In this document: positions 54,401 through 64,000 of the stretch, piece after piece
How the letters are laid out: the number at the start of each line of letters is the position of its first letter
Numbering within the stretch: the stretch's first letter is position 1
Assembly (NCBI GenBank): GCA_029204225.1
Contig: CM055103.1
Location: 20,522,709-20,586,708 of the forward strand
DNA from: Diphasiastrum complanatum
Lineage: Eukaryota > Streptophyta > Lycopodiopsida > Lycopodiales > Lycopodiaceae
DNA length: 64,000 nt
Direction: 5' to 3'
The notes under the pieces: model-generated
Database searches by the model: none
What the model was told of the DNA's origin: nothing
Seen by the model: only the letters and a program-made list of their open reading frames with translations
Position numbers and translations under genes: made by a program

Positions 54401-57040
54401 CTAATGTGGATCAAGCATTGATCTTGAGATAAGACCAAGATTAGATCTATGCTTTGAGAAGGCACTTTTGCAAAGTGGCTTTGTGAGAAGATCAGCAATA
54501 CATGAAGATGTGTCGACATGTTCCAAGTTGATTTCACCTCCAATGAGCTTTTCCCTTACAAAATGGTGTGCCACTTCTATATGCTTGCTCCTTGCATGAA
54601 AAATAGGATTGTTTGCAAGAGCTTGGGCCGATATGTTATCACACTTGATCAAGGGAAGGTCATCCTCTTTGATGCACTTTAGCTCCATGATTAACCTCTT
54701 GATCCAAAGCACCTCTTTAGTTGTTGTAGTGAGTGCTTTGTACTCGGCCTCACAAGAAGATAGGGATATGGTATCTTGCTTCTTTGAAAGCCAAGACACA
54801 AGATTGCCTCCAAGAAAGATAGTATATGCATTAATGGACTTTCTATCCATTTTATCACTTGCAAAATCGGAATCCGAATAGCCAACAATGGTTAGATCTT
54901 CATTCTTGTACAATAAACCATAATCTTGAGTAGAAGATACATATCTTAGAACTCTCTTGGCCATCTTCCAATGTTGGATCTTAGGATCTTGCATAAATTG
55001 ACTCAATTTGTACACACAATAGCTCAAATCGGGTCTAGTGATAGTAAGCCAAACTAAGGAGCCTATAAGACTCCTATAAAGTGTGATGTCCTCAAAGGAT
55101 CTTTCATCACCTTTAATAGGGTCTTTTACATGTTGCTCCATGGGAGTATCTATGCCTTTACAATTTTGCATATTGAATTTTCTCAACATAGAAAAGACAT
55201 ATCTAGATTGACAAATAAAAGCATACTTTTCATGAAAATCAATCTCAAGGCCTAAAATGTAATGGATCTCTCCTAGATCTTGCATTTTAGATTCTCCTCC
55301 TAATGCATCCTTGGATTCTTGAACTAGCATCAAACAACTTCCACTAAGAATAATGTCATCTACATAGATTAGAAGAATGACAATATTACTACCATCAAAC
55401 TTTAAGTACATAGAAGGATCATAGTCACTAAGCACAAATCCTAATGAAAGTAGAAAGTTGTTGAGTCTTGAATACCATGATCTAGGTGCTTGCTTCAAGC
55501 CATAAAGACTTCTAAATAGCAAACACACCTTAGATTTATCCTTGATGAATCCTTGAGGTTGTTCCATGTATATCTCCTCCTCAAGATATCCATTCAAAAA
55601 AGCGTTGGAGACATCAAGTTGATACAATTTCCACTTAAAACGTAAGGCAAGAGAGATTATGATTCTTATTGTCACCATCTTTGCTATAGGAGCAAAGGTT
55701 TCTTCATAGTCAAGGCCATATATTTGTGCAAAGCCTTTGGCACATAATCTTGCCTTGTACTTGTTGATGGAGCCATCATGATTGTACTTGATCTTGAACA
55801 CCCACTTGCATCCAATAATATGCATGTTAGGTGGTGGATCCACTAGATCCCATGTGTGGTTGGTGATCAAGGCATCATATTCAATCTTCATGGACTCATA
55901 CCACTCCTTGGTATTGAGGGCTTCTTGGACATCTTTGGGATCCTCATGAGAAACAAAATAAGCATAAGTGGAATCAAGATCCACTTGTTTTCTTTTGTCA
56001 TCATAAGTGAGCCTCTTAGGCTCGGATCTCTCCCTCATGGATCTTCTAGGAGTGAAAATCCGAGGACTTTCATCTTCAAATCTCGACCCCTCCATATGTT
56101 GATTGTCTTCAATAACAAAAGGTGATAGATTTTGAGGTTGCTTGATCTCGGCCACTCCAAGATTGGACTTTTCTTCTTCATGAAAAACTACATCTCTACT
56201 TTCAATTACCTTAGAAGTAGAGAGCATGTAGATTCGATAGGCTTTCTTGTTGGATGAAAATCCAAGCATTACTCCTTTGCTTGCACAAGGATCATCCTTC
56301 TTTCTCGTTTCCAAGGGAATATGGACAAAGCATATGCATCCAAATACTCTAAGGTGATCAACCTTAGGTTTCTTCAAATAAAGTGCTTCATATGGTGACT
56401 TTCCTCCAAGTGCAACATGAGGGAGTCGATTGCAAAGATAGTTTGAACAATTGATGGCCTCACCCCAAAAGTCTTTTGGCAAGGATGCCTCACTTCTAAT
56501 GGTTTTGGCACATTCACACAAGGTTCTGTTCTTTCTTTCGGCCACCCCATTTTGAGATGGTGTATATGCACAAGAAAACTCCCTTTTAATGCCTTCAAGC
56601 TCACAATAATCATAAAATTTATTGGAAGTGTACTCACCACCTCCATCACTTCTAAGAATCTTGATTTTGTATGAAAATTGCTTTTCAACTAGAGCTTTGA
56701 ACTTTAGGAAATAGTCAAACACCATAGACTTTGAAGCTAGAAGATATAACCAAGTAAATCTTGTGAAATCATCAATGAAAGTTACAAAGCAAGTAGCACC
56801 ACCCTTGCTCTTTGAAGATGAGAAGTGCACATCCGAGTGTATGAGCTCCAATGGATGTGTAGTCTTAATAGATGACTTCGAAAAAGGCTTCTTATGAGAT
56901 TTAGATATGGCACAAGCCTCACATGGCTTAAAATTCTTGGAGATAAGATTAGGCAAGCCAATAGCTTTGGCTTTCTTGACCATGGAAACCATAGAACTAT
57001 AGTTAGAATGCCCCAACCTTCTATGCCATAGTTCCTCCAA
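54401..57040 (-). CDS. copia-H pol: pre-integrase to RNase H, 879 codons open
   Basis: The longest intact part of copia-H. It begins at the pre-integrase motif LWHRRLGHSNYSSM. It runs through zinc ligands CEACAISKSHKK, integrase (LIHSDVHFSS, LRSDGGGEYTSNKF, NGVAERKNRTL), linker FTPRRSMRERSEPKRLTY, RT with GCKWVFKIKYNHDGSI, VSNAFLNGYLEEEIYMEQ and YVDD at 55355-55366, and RNase H (SDSDFASDKMDRKS, SSCEAEYKAL). It ends with FHARSKHIEVAHHFVREK. It is out of frame with the protease part upstream, so the natural polyprotein is not made as one chain. The apparent start Met is internal, not a true initiation site. Confidence 0.92.
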   Translation of the reverse strand: MEELWHRRLGHSNYSSMVSMVKKAKAIGLPNLISKNFKPCEACAISKSHKKPFSKSSIKTTHPLELIHSDVHFSSSKSKGGATCFVTFIDDFTRFTWLYLLASKSMVFDYFLKFKALVEKQFSYKIKILRSDGGGEYTSNKFYDYCELEGIKREFSCAYTPSQNGVAERKNRTLCECAKTIRSEASLPKDFWGEAINCSNYLCNRLPHVALGGKSPYEALYLKKPKVDHLRVFGCICFVHIPLETRKKDDPCASKGVMLGFSSNKKAYRIYMLSTSKVIESRDVVFHEEEKSNLGVAEIKQPQNLSPFVIEDNQHMEGSRFEDESPRIFTPRRSMRERSEPKRLTYDDKRKQVDLDSTYAYFVSHEDPKDVQEALNTKEWYESMKIEYDALITNHTWDLVDPPPNMHIIGCKWVFKIKYNHDGSINKYKARLCAKGFAQIYGLDYEETFAPIAKMVTIRIIISLALRFKWKLYQLDVSNAFLNGYLEEEIYMEQPQGFIKDKSKVCLLFRSLYGLKQAPRSWYSRLNNFLLSLGFVLSDYDPSMYLKFDGSNIVILLIYVDDIILSGSCLMLVQESKDALGGESKMQDLGEIHYILGLEIDFHEKYAFICQSRYVFSMLRKFNMQNCKGIDTPMEQHVKDPIKGDERSFEDITLYRSLIGSLVWLTITRPDLSYCVYKLSQFMQDPKIQHWKMAKRVLRYVSSTQDYGLLYKNEDLTIVGYSDSDFASDKMDRKSINAYTIFLGGNLVSWLSKKQDTISLSSCEAEYKALTTTTKEVLWIKRLIMELKCIKEDDLPLIKCDNISAQALANNPIFHARSKHIEVAHHFVREKLIGGEINLEHVDTSSCIADLLTKPLCKSAFSKHRSNLGLISRSMLDPH

Positions 57041-57516
57041 AGAACAGAAGCAAAAGTACCATCACAAGAGTTACCATACTCTTTGGGATCAAGCTTGTAG
57101 ATTCCACCATATCTAGACCCAAATGCAAGGATCTCATCATGCTTCTTGATTGTACATGTATCAACATTGAAATTCACATCTAGTCTGCTATCAAGCAATT
57201 GTCCAACACTAATAAGATTTTTTGTTAACTTAGAAACAAAAAGTACTTTAGACAAAGAAAGAACTTTTGATGATGAAAGCTTTAAGGGAATGGTCCCTAT
57301 GCCTTCAATAGCACACTCATGATCATTTGCTGTGTAGATGGACTTCTTGGCTCCTTCATAAGGTGTCATGGATGAAAAAGAATGCTTGGAGCTACACATA
57401 TGTGAGGAAGCTCCACTGTCGATGTACCACAAACCATCCTTCTTGAAAGGTGATGAAGAAAAACTCGAGACCATAAGAGATCCCTCTCCATCAATCGCAT
57501 GAGCATCTTCCTTCAC
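57040..57516 (-). pseudogene. copia-H protease segment, frameshifted against pol
   Basis: Aspartic protease region with WYIDSGASSHMCSSKHSF near 57420, IEGIGTIPLKLSSSKVLSLS and ISVGQLLDSRLDVNF. The frame shifts near 57045, just before the pre-integrase motif, where GTFASVLWRN replaces the expected LEELWHRR. A single-base indel explains this. Confidence 0.88.
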
Positions 57517-58115
57517 TTCATTGGAAATGTTGGCTTGCTTGAATTGACTCTTCTTCTTGAGGCAATTGGTGGCATAATGCCCCTTCTCGCCACAAAAGAA
57601 ACACTTGATGTTTTTCTTCTTCTTCTTGGATGTGAAAGCTTGAGAGGACTCATCCTCTTCTCCTTTCTCCTTGGAAATAAGATTGTTCTTGCTTGAAGAG
57701 GGTTGGTGTTGATTCTTACTTCTTGACTTGTGCTTGTCTTTGGTAAAGAGGCTTTACCATCAATATTGAGAGACAGTCTTTCCATTTTCAAGAGTTTATA
57801 CTCTTGTCTTGATTCTTCAGAAATGAGCACACTTTGGAGTGCTTCCAAACTTGGTAGCTCCTCCTTAATGACATAACTCTGAACAAGGTTGTCATATTCC
57901 TCCTTTAACCCATTAAGTATGACTTGAACAAGTTCATTTTGGTTGATGGAGTCTCCTATGCATGACAATTCTCTATGGAGGTCTTTAACTCTCATTACAT
58001 AAGCTGAAGCACATTCATCACTTCTCTGTCCACTTTGAAAAATTTGGATTCTTAGTGCTAGAAGTCTAGAAGTATTCTTTGCCTCATAGATGGACTTGAG
58101 AGAAAGAACCACCAA
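57517..58115 (-). pseudogene. copia-H gag, N-terminus deleted and frameshifted
   Basis: The frame starts inside Gag at SLKSIYEAKNTSRLLALR, so the DUF4219-like start and the first helices are deleted; leader DNA is fused directly at about 58085. The middle part GLKEEYDNLVQSYVIKEELP is intact. A shift near 57755 moves the zinc knuckle CFFCGEKGHYATNC (about 57590-57550) into another frame. Without its N-terminus this Gag is unlikely to assemble. Confidence 0.88.
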
Positions 58116-58315
58116 ACTGAAAATGGGCGGATTTCACACGTGCCTGCACCTGAAATTCTGTACAGTACCTGATCTGGACCATTCAAAGTGGTGTGAAGCT
58201 CTAAATCACCAGAAAACTGCAAACTAGCTAAAAAGTAGAATCTAGACAATTCCTAGCTCGAAATCTGATCAAATTTGCAAATTTTTTGATTTGATTTGCT
58301 TGTAAATCTTAGGTA

Positions 58316-58328
58316 GGCTCTGATACCA
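58316..58328 (-). promoter_or_regulatory. copia-H primer-binding site
   Basis: The minus strand reads TGGTATCAGAGCC directly after the 5' LTR; perfect initiator-Met type site. Confidence 0.95.
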
Positions 58329-58904
58329 TGTTGAATTCACACGTGTGGGATGCCCTACACATGTACTTTTGATCTCCTAAGCCCAATAATACCATAAAGA
58401 TCAAACTAGCATTATTGTGTTACAAGTAAGATCTGTCAACAAAATATGAAACTAAGTGCAATAAATACCTCAACTCGGCTAGAGAGAGAATATGAATTTA
58501 CAAACTCGAGTAGAGAGAGAGGGCACAAAGAGCTTAGTCTCTAAATTTTTATTACACAAAAAAATCATCATCTTCTCAATGAGAGTACATCACATATATA
58601 TAGATCCATGGACTCTCCTCCTACTTTGAGTTGAATTGGAGTTATGAATCCACCTCTCAAGCTATCTAGACTTATTCAAGCCACCTCAATATGTCTAATT
58701 GTGCCACCTAGTATTTTCATGCATTAAATGTGGCATGCAAAGTACAAATGGCAATTCCTATGGTAGCTTGAGTTTCTACTTCTACCTACCTTGAATATTT
58801 TATTCTAAGATGGGTCTTTACTAAGCCAAAAGAGCTCAATTCATCTTTGGCATTTTTAGGACCCCTACTTACAAAATTAGATAGATTTTTCCAATATTTC
58901 AACA
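58329..58904 (-). repeat. copia-H 5' LTR (576 bp)
   Basis: On the element strand it begins TGTTGAAATATTGG and ends CGTGTGAATTCAACA. CACACGTGTG lies at 58338-58347, only ten bases from the LTR end, and a second site TACACATGTAC lies near 58360. A TATATATA box lies at 58595-58602. Another TTCACACGTG half-site is in the leader at 58132-58141, with GTACAGTAC nearby. Confidence 0.93.
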
Positions 58905-60540
58905 ATACTCACCATGCTTATGATTGTCTTTCTTGCATCCATATCCATGCTAGTTGGAAATAGCCTTAGTGAGGGTTAGTTGGGAGAAGCCATAACTTGA
59001 TCTAGTTGGAGCCATAGCTGGTTGGATGCGAAAGATACAACATATACTCCTCATGAACTTCTACATCTTGTAGTAGTTTTGATGGTTTTGGGCATCAATG
59101 CCACATTTTGACTCTTCTATGGATCTTCATTGATCAATGCTCTTGCACCCAAAAATGAATTATGAACTGTAGTGATCATCTTTCAAGGTATATAAAGACA
59201 TAGAAACTTTCCAACCATCAAGTCTTTATGATAAACATTATTGAAAGCTCTTTTAAGGCAAAACAAAATACAAACTTTAACTTGTGTATTGTCATTGATA
59301 GCTTCCATTAGACAACAAAAAGGAAGAGATTCACTTTTGAAAAAAATCAAGCAATCTAGTTAAAAAGCTCAAACTATAAACAAATAATTCACAAGAAAAA
59401 TATGACATGCTTCTAGACAGGAAAAAAAGAGATCTTTCCTAGTTGAATATGAAAGTGAAACTAGGAAAGTGAAAACTAGGAAAAGTGCAACAGTTTCCTA
59501 CTTTGACAATCTAGGAAAAGCAACATTTTAGATTCCTAGACAGGAAATATTTTTCCTATATAAGAAACACAAACCACAAAATCACACTTTCCTATATACA
59601 AAACTTAATAGGAAAATATGACATGTTTCTAGATAGGAAAAAAAACAGATCTTTCCTAGTTACATTCAGTTTCCTACTTTGACAATCTTGGAAAAGCAAT
59701 GTCTAGCTTCCTAGACAAGAATCTTTTTTCCTGCATAAGAAAAGTGCAACAGTTTCCTACTTTGACAATCTTGGAAAAGCAATGTCTAGCTTCCTAGACA
59801 AGAATCTTTTTTCCTACATAAGAAACAAGAAACTAGAAAATCAAACTTTCCTATATAGAAAACCTAATAGGAAATATTTAACCAGAAAATCAAACTTTTC
59901 TATATAGAAAACTTAATAGGAAATATTTATCCTATATAAAAAACGCAAAGCACAAAGCCCCACACACTTTTCTAAATAGGAAAATTATATCCTATGTATA
60001 AAAAATATCAAAAATACAAAACAAATATATATAATTAGAGAACCAAGATTCAACCTCTATTGAATGCTAAAATCCAACTTGTGCCTAAAAAAATAGCTAC
60101 ATTTTAAACTGAAACCAACACAACTATGTCATTACAACCTTTCAGAAAGCATTCAATATAAATACATTGTATTGCAAAAAAATATGCCCGATTAAATTGA
60201 ACATCTCTAAACAAAAGCCCTTTGTTAAAGTCAACTCTCTATCGCACACTATCTCTGATCAATGTTAAATTTGTCTTGCAAAAACATGTCTTCACGAAAA
60301 GAATTCTTAAAAACAAAGAACATCTACTCACATACATGGACGTCTTTTAACAGTAGCTATCCAGGTATGTGTTTTTGCAACATGACTTTTTTTTCTTTTA
60401 GAAGATAATTCACAATACTTAATCTCACATCAGCTGAGCTACGATTGCTCATATGGGTACTACAAACTAGATTGCTTGACAACTTGATTGATGAATAGTA
60501 GTTGCCAAGATTTTTATAAAGCTCATTTATCGTCTTGACA
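58905..60540. other. AT-rich spacer, no recognised gene
   Basis: No coding signal. From about 59390 to 59990 it is packed with TTTCCTA and CTAGGAAA motifs, and includes a tandemly duplicated unit. The remainder to 60540 may be the 3' flank of the transposase-like gene. Confidence 0.5.
59390..59990. repeat. TTTCCTA/TAGGAAA-rich imperfect tandem array
   Basis: The unit AGTTTCCTACTTTGACAATC plus GGAAAAGCAATGTCTAGCTT and TTTTTTCCT occurs three times (about 59493, 59673, 59753). Shorter ACTTTCCTATATA and AATAGGAAATAT units lie between and after. The last two large copies are nearly identical. Confidence 0.8.
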
Positions 60541-60591
60541 TTAAAAAACTTCATCAAAACAGGCTTGTTCACATATTTCTGGCTCGCGCAC
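60541..60591 (-). CDS. Predicted last exon of the TNP2-like gene
   Basis: It follows acceptor TTTTGTAG in phase 0 and encodes VREPEICEQACFDEVF before TAA. A different frame over the same DNA is open for 81 codons (60357-60602), which is an alternative reading if exon 6 were spliced in another phase. Confidence 0.45.
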   Translation of the reverse strand: MREPEICEQACFDEVF

Positions 60592-60685
60592 CTACAAAAC
60601 AATCACATTGAAATTAATTGTTGAAACACAATATTGATTATGATTCTAGAAAAGAGCAACTTGTTAAACATTTTAAATTTTATAC

Positions 60686-60742
60686 CATTGGTTGATTACT
60701 TGAATTCTGATTTTTAGAGCCATAATCAAGCTCATGGAGGGC
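60686..60742 (-). CDS. Predicted exon 6 of the TNP2-like gene
   Basis: 57 bp, phase 0, between acceptor GATAACAG and donor GTATAAAA; encodes ALHELDYGSKNQNSSNQPM. Confidence 0.5.
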
Positions 60743-61018
60743 CTGTTATCAAAAAACAAACGACATAATTTATATCAAGTTGAAACACACATACAAAGTG
60801 GTCTATTTGATAAATATACGTACTCTACAAGACTTTAATCTAAAATTCTTAAAAATTTGCAAGCATGACACATGCTTAATAACCTAAACATTATAGTAAA
60901 TCACATGTCATGACTTTGATGAATGACAAAATCATTTTTGAAAGAAAGCATGTAAATTACAATCTATAAACATGTAGAAGAAAAAAAATCTGAATATGCA
61001 CCTAGAACTTAGAAATAC

Positions 61019-61076
61019 CTTGACCTTTTTGGAACCGTGCAAATTTATGGCAACATCAAAATTCTGGTTTCTCAAA
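61019..61076 (-). CDS. Predicted exon 5 of the TNP2-like gene
   Basis: It encodes LRNQNFDVAINLHGSKKVK and ends at donor GTATTTC. The acceptor chosen, ATTCACAG, keeps phase 2. A stronger acceptor, TTTTGTAG at 61100-61107, would add VNHNMIHS but needs another phase from exon 4. Confidence 0.45.
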
Positions 61077-61280
61077 CTGTGAATCATGTTGTGATTCACC
61101 TACAAAATACACCCTTAGAATAAAATTCAGACCATGAAGTAATATTTCAACCAAACTATTCAAAGATTTACACAATATTTTGAAAACAATACATTTGAAT
61201 CATAATATCAAGATTATTCAAACAAAAGTTCTTGTTACCTTGACTTTTTTTCACTTTATGTGATCTTTTGGTAATCTCAC

Positions 61281-61323
61281 GAAATCTTTTTTCTCTCAAC
61301 ATCGTCATCATTTTTTAGCTCAT
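61281..61323 (-). CDS. Predicted exon 4 of the TNP2-like gene
   Basis: 43 bp between acceptor CTTTTCAG and donor GTGAGATT. It encodes about ELKNDDDVERKKI and changes phase from 1 to 2, which fits both neighbours. Reading through the donor meets a stop, supporting the short exon. Confidence 0.4.
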
Positions 61324-61419
61324 CTGAAAAGAAACACACTATAAAGGTATATACATAACGTGTACCAAAAGTGCTTCTTAGATAAAAGATGATCATGCAT
61401 ACCTTTCAAGCTCACATAC

Positions 61420-61477
61420 TTCTTTCAGAACGCACATCTTCATGAGTACACATTTGAGGTTTCTCTTTCTCTTTTTC
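61420..61477 (-). CDS. Predicted exon 3 of the TNP2-like gene
   Basis: 58 bp after acceptor TTATATAG, encoding EKEKEKPQMCTHEDVRSER, and ending at a consensus donor GTATGTG. Enters in phase 0 and leaves in phase 1. Confidence 0.5.
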
Positions 61478-61735
61478 CTATATAAAACAAAGTCAAAATT
61501 TTAATATATCAATCAAATTTAATTTTAAATTAAACCAAAAGTGTAATTTTGAAATTGAACCTTGGTGGACAATTCAACGTGTGTGGAAACAATCCCAAAA
61601 TGTTTATACTTTCATTATGTAAACTGATATTGTATATGTGAAATCAAATAAATACACATTTGATACGCTTGCTTGCATCTAAGTTTTTTGTCTAATAACA
61701 AATGAAGCAGTGATACAAAACCAGAAAAAACTTAC

Positions 61736-61846
61736 CTTGTCATGAGAGATCTTGTCAAGAGATTGTTTATATGCTTTTCCAAAGAGCAGCTACGGCTCTA
61801 GATCAACTTCTAAATGTTGCACGATGTTCAAGTGAGAGCCATTTTC
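61736..61846 (-). CDS. Predicted exon 2 of the TNP2-like gene (in-frame TAG)
   Basis: 111 bp, phase 0 at both ends, ending SLDKISHDK at a strong GTAAGT donor, the same DK-GTAAGT ending as exon 1. The acceptor is ATGAAG at 61847-61852, with a weak pyrimidine tract. A TAG at 61790-61792 interrupts ENGSHLNIVQHLEVDLEP. Called from splice and phase consistency only. Confidence 0.5.
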
Positions 61847-62272
61847 CTTCATTACTTAAACATTACATACAACCATAAATTGAAAACATTACTTTCATGA
61901 AGTAAACCAATATTGCATATGTAGAATTATATAAATACGCATATCAAATGCTTACTTGCTTAGATACCCATTCCAGCCCAAAAGGCTCGACGCGTACAAT
62001 ATGTTCCGGAACGTACTGGGTCGGAACATGTTTTTTAAATTAAAAAAAAACATGACACTTGTTGGCCACGATCCATCTGATAGGAGGGTTCTTGAGCAGA
62101 ATCATTGTAATACAGCTTGGAGAGAGAGAGAGGGGCTGAAAATTTTGTGTCATTATCCAAGCATTGATTATAGCGAAGGGCTGAAAATTTTTCTATGTAA
62201 CATTAATTGAATTTGATCATCTATTAAGCTTGTTGACAAACAAAAATGCTAAGACATAACCAAAGAACTTAC

Positions 62273-64000
62273 CTTGTCTTGCAAGCTCTCGTTCATAAAT
62301 GGAGAAACCCCTTCTTGGGTTTGGTCATCTACAACCACAATACATTGGCGAAAGTATTTTGCACCAAAAAATATCATGAATTCACCATTGTTTTGCATAG
62401 CAAAAAATGACGTGAGTTGTGCTTTCCAATGGCCTACATTATTTTTCCCATTGGTGTCATATGTCCTAACAACCACATGGTCTTCTATTGCATATGTCTC
62501 ACCACCAAAGAACACTTTGTTGTAAATCATTATTTGCCCAAAGTACCCATGCCCTCTTTCAATTTGCCAAAACTGTTTTGCATATTGTGTCTCCTCTTCC
62601 GTGGGCGCACGACACTGCCTTCTTCTTTTTGTTATCGCTATCCCCTTTGTGAGCATAATCTCCTCGCATGGATATCCACATTTATGTGCTAGATATGTTT
62701 TTGATATTTCCTTTGCCTTCGAAACAGATGAAACTTCAAATATTCCATGTTTGTGAAATGGGAAACAGTCCAACAAATGAGCCGTTTGTAGTGCATATCC
62801 ATCAGGAAGAACCAAGAATGCATGAAAATGACCAAGCATCCTCTGAGGGGGGAGAAGCCCATCCTTATCCATTTGAATACTTTCAAAAGTTGATATAAAT
62901 ACTTTTCTCCTAAAAAATTGAGAGTAAGAAATTTCATTGCTTCTATTATTGCAGAAATATTGACATAGGTCAAACCTTGCGTTCAAAGTCATAGCACCAA
63001 TACACATCATGATTTCCATGTCGATATATATCATCCAATATTTTGCCATTTCATGCATACACAAGTGCGAGATAAATTGGCAATGCAAGAGCAATAGACA
63101 AACTACATGGAAATCATGAGGTCTTATAATGATTCCAACCTACAATGTGTTTCAATGGAGATGAATTTGGACCAAGGTAATCCTCACTTCGAACTCTCCA
63201 AGCAGGGAGCAAAGATTGTGCCATAGTGAGACCCTCCTTTGACCATCCAGTGTCTCTATTATAGTTGTAAAAAATGTGCACGATGTCTAGAAATAATAGA
63301 CCTAGCTCAGTTGAGCATTTCGACATACTGACCACATTTCCTAATATGTTTGGTAGGCACCATTGAATGAATTTTTGATTTTCTTTCGCTTTGAAGATTG
63401 AATGGTACTTGCTAGGAAGATGAGGCCAACGTCCATACCGTATCGAATTTGGTGTCTTTTTGAGCATTGTTGTGACGATAGCATCGATTTCTTTGGTGGC
63501 TTCACGGGTGCACTCCTTCATAAGACTGGATATATACTTGTGAAATAAGTTCAAAGACAATATGAGCATAGCATCGTACACCATATCTATTGCAAGATCA
63601 AAGCTATACAAGGCATGTAGTTGCCAAAGGTTGGACTCTCCAGACAAACCTACACCTCTTAGTATTTCCTCCCTTTCATATTGGATGTGTGTTTTATTGT
63701 GCTTCAACAATGCATCAACCATCTCGCATGTCGATCGTTTGGTTGCGGGATATCTTGCTTGATATCTATTTTCATCGAAGAAATAGCGACCAAGATAGCC
63801 ATCTATCCTTCCATCGAGTGTGGCTCTAGCTTTGTCTCTGCAGCAAAAGGATTGGCCGCCACTCTTGAAAAGCCCAATTTTACATTGGGCTAGATGGTCT
63901 CCTGTCACCATCATTAATATTGTACGAAGATGACATTTTTCAAATATAGTGTCCGACTGAGACATAATTTGAGAGGGGTTGTAATACAAATCAACTCCCT
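62273..64000 (-). CDS. TNP2-like transposase, long exon, partial (one frame break)
   Basis: The frame stays open at the window edge, so the start is outside. Upstream part, 63989-63119: VTGDHLAQCKIGLFKSGG near the start, then an ENRYQARYPATKRS segment, GLSGESNLWQLHALYSFDLA, IDMVYDAMLILSLNLFHKYI and YGRWPHLPSKYHSIFKAKEN, in the order found in Transposase_21 proteins. Near 63119 one extra base breaks the frame; homology goes on as PHDFHVVCLL, matching the KxHDxHVLL block that follows in the family. The downstream part to 62273 holds a DUF4218-like SHLCMHEMAKYW and a C-terminal domain ending WKAQLTSFFAMQNNGEFMIF and VVVDDQTQEGVSP. The exon ends ESLQDK at a GTAAGT donor. Transposase would cut and rejoin its element's DNA in the nucleus. 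Confidence 0.8.

Larger units (their letters stand above)
54299..58904 (-). mobile_element. Defective copia element (copia-H)
   Basis: A 576 bp 5' LTR (58329-58904), primer site (58316-58328), gag-pol in three frames and a 3' LTR reduced to 84 bp (54299-54382). The truncated LTR joins the copia-G fragment, so no target duplication can be read. Gag lacks its N-terminal 90-100 residues, and there are two frameshifts. The long 879-codon pol frame is still open, so decay is modest. Confidence 0.92.
60541..64000 (-). mobile_element. CACTA/EnSpm-like TNP2-type transposase gene, multi-exon, partial
   Basis: On the minus strand a long coding exon (from beyond the window to 62273) is followed by what look like six short exons down to a stop at 60541-60543. 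The long exon matches the Transposase_21 (TNP2) family. Splice sites and phases are consistent from exon to exon. Two defects are visible: a one-base frame break near 63119 and a TAG at 61790-61792. No CACTA terminal inverted repeats are within the window, so whether this is a mobile element or a domesticated relative is open. Confidence 0.65.

Noticed and set aside
60357-60602. Independent 81-codon minus-strand gene
   Set aside because: A splice acceptor and phase-consistent upstream exons fit better with a short last exon ending at 60541; kept as an alternative reading only.

Overview
This window is repeat-dominated land-plant nuclear DNA. It is AT-rich and almost entirely nested Ty1/copia LTR retrotransposons. 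These have initiator-Met tRNA primer sites (TGGTATCAGAGC type) and UBN2-type Gag domains. Older Ty3/gypsy remnants, microsatellites and minisatellites, and one CACTA/EnSpm-like transposase gene make up the rest. No intact host single-copy gene is recognised. The transposase belongs to the TNP2 (Transposase_21) style with a GDHxAQC block. That fits a plant genome, perhaps a seedless plant or gymnosperm, but the species cannot be named from this sequence.

Layout. 1-3943: a decayed + strand copia element (gag, integrase remnant, 701 bp 3' LTR) with a minus-strand copia RT fragment inside it, sitting in a minus-strand Ty3/gypsy integrase remnant (3944-about 4800). 6740-8765: a second, unrelated decayed copia pol. 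9.2-13.7 kb: unassigned DNA with two Ty3-like gag fragments in opposite orientations and a coiled-coil coding fragment. 13710-19856: copia-A, complete, with 5 bp target duplication CTAAA and a 1322-codon open frame. 19857-24258: continuation of the interrupted sequence, a TRIM-like pair of 0.3 kb direct repeats, and two related LTRs in head-to-head orientation around a 105 bp GA tract. 24259-30119: copia-B, complete, with target duplication TGGAC, LTRs that read as identical, and an intact 1316-codon frame; this is the youngest and most likely competent element here. 30307-38150: copia-C (RT core deleted) and copia-D (decayed). 38151-42843: LTR and primer-site junctions, a miniature LTR carrying a 71 nt tRNA-like cloverleaf, a copia-E gag fragment, and a Ty3-like gag. 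43.8-45.2 kb: two minisatellites. 45351-51723: copia-F, old, with about 1 kb LTRs. 52.3-58.9 kb: copia-G fragment and copia-H, both minus strand. 58.9-60.5 kb: unassigned AT-rich DNA with a TTTCCTA-rich array. 60541-64000: the minus-strand TNP2-like gene, apparently with a string of six short 3' exons, running off the window.

How the parts work together. Each copia element encodes Gag, protease, integrase, reverse transcriptase and RNase H as one polyprotein driven from LTR promoters (CCAAT and TATA boxes visible). Only copia-A and copia-B keep all parts; the others could move only with help supplied in trans, if at all. The most notable signals lie outside the coding frames. A palindrome TTCACACGTGTGAA, close to GTAC motifs, recurs in LTRs and leaders of otherwise different families. 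A tRNA-like Pol III type module sits inside a miniature LTR. In copia-F a primer-binding site is captured inside the LTR itself. The TNP2-like gene has an unusual run of very short 3' exons.
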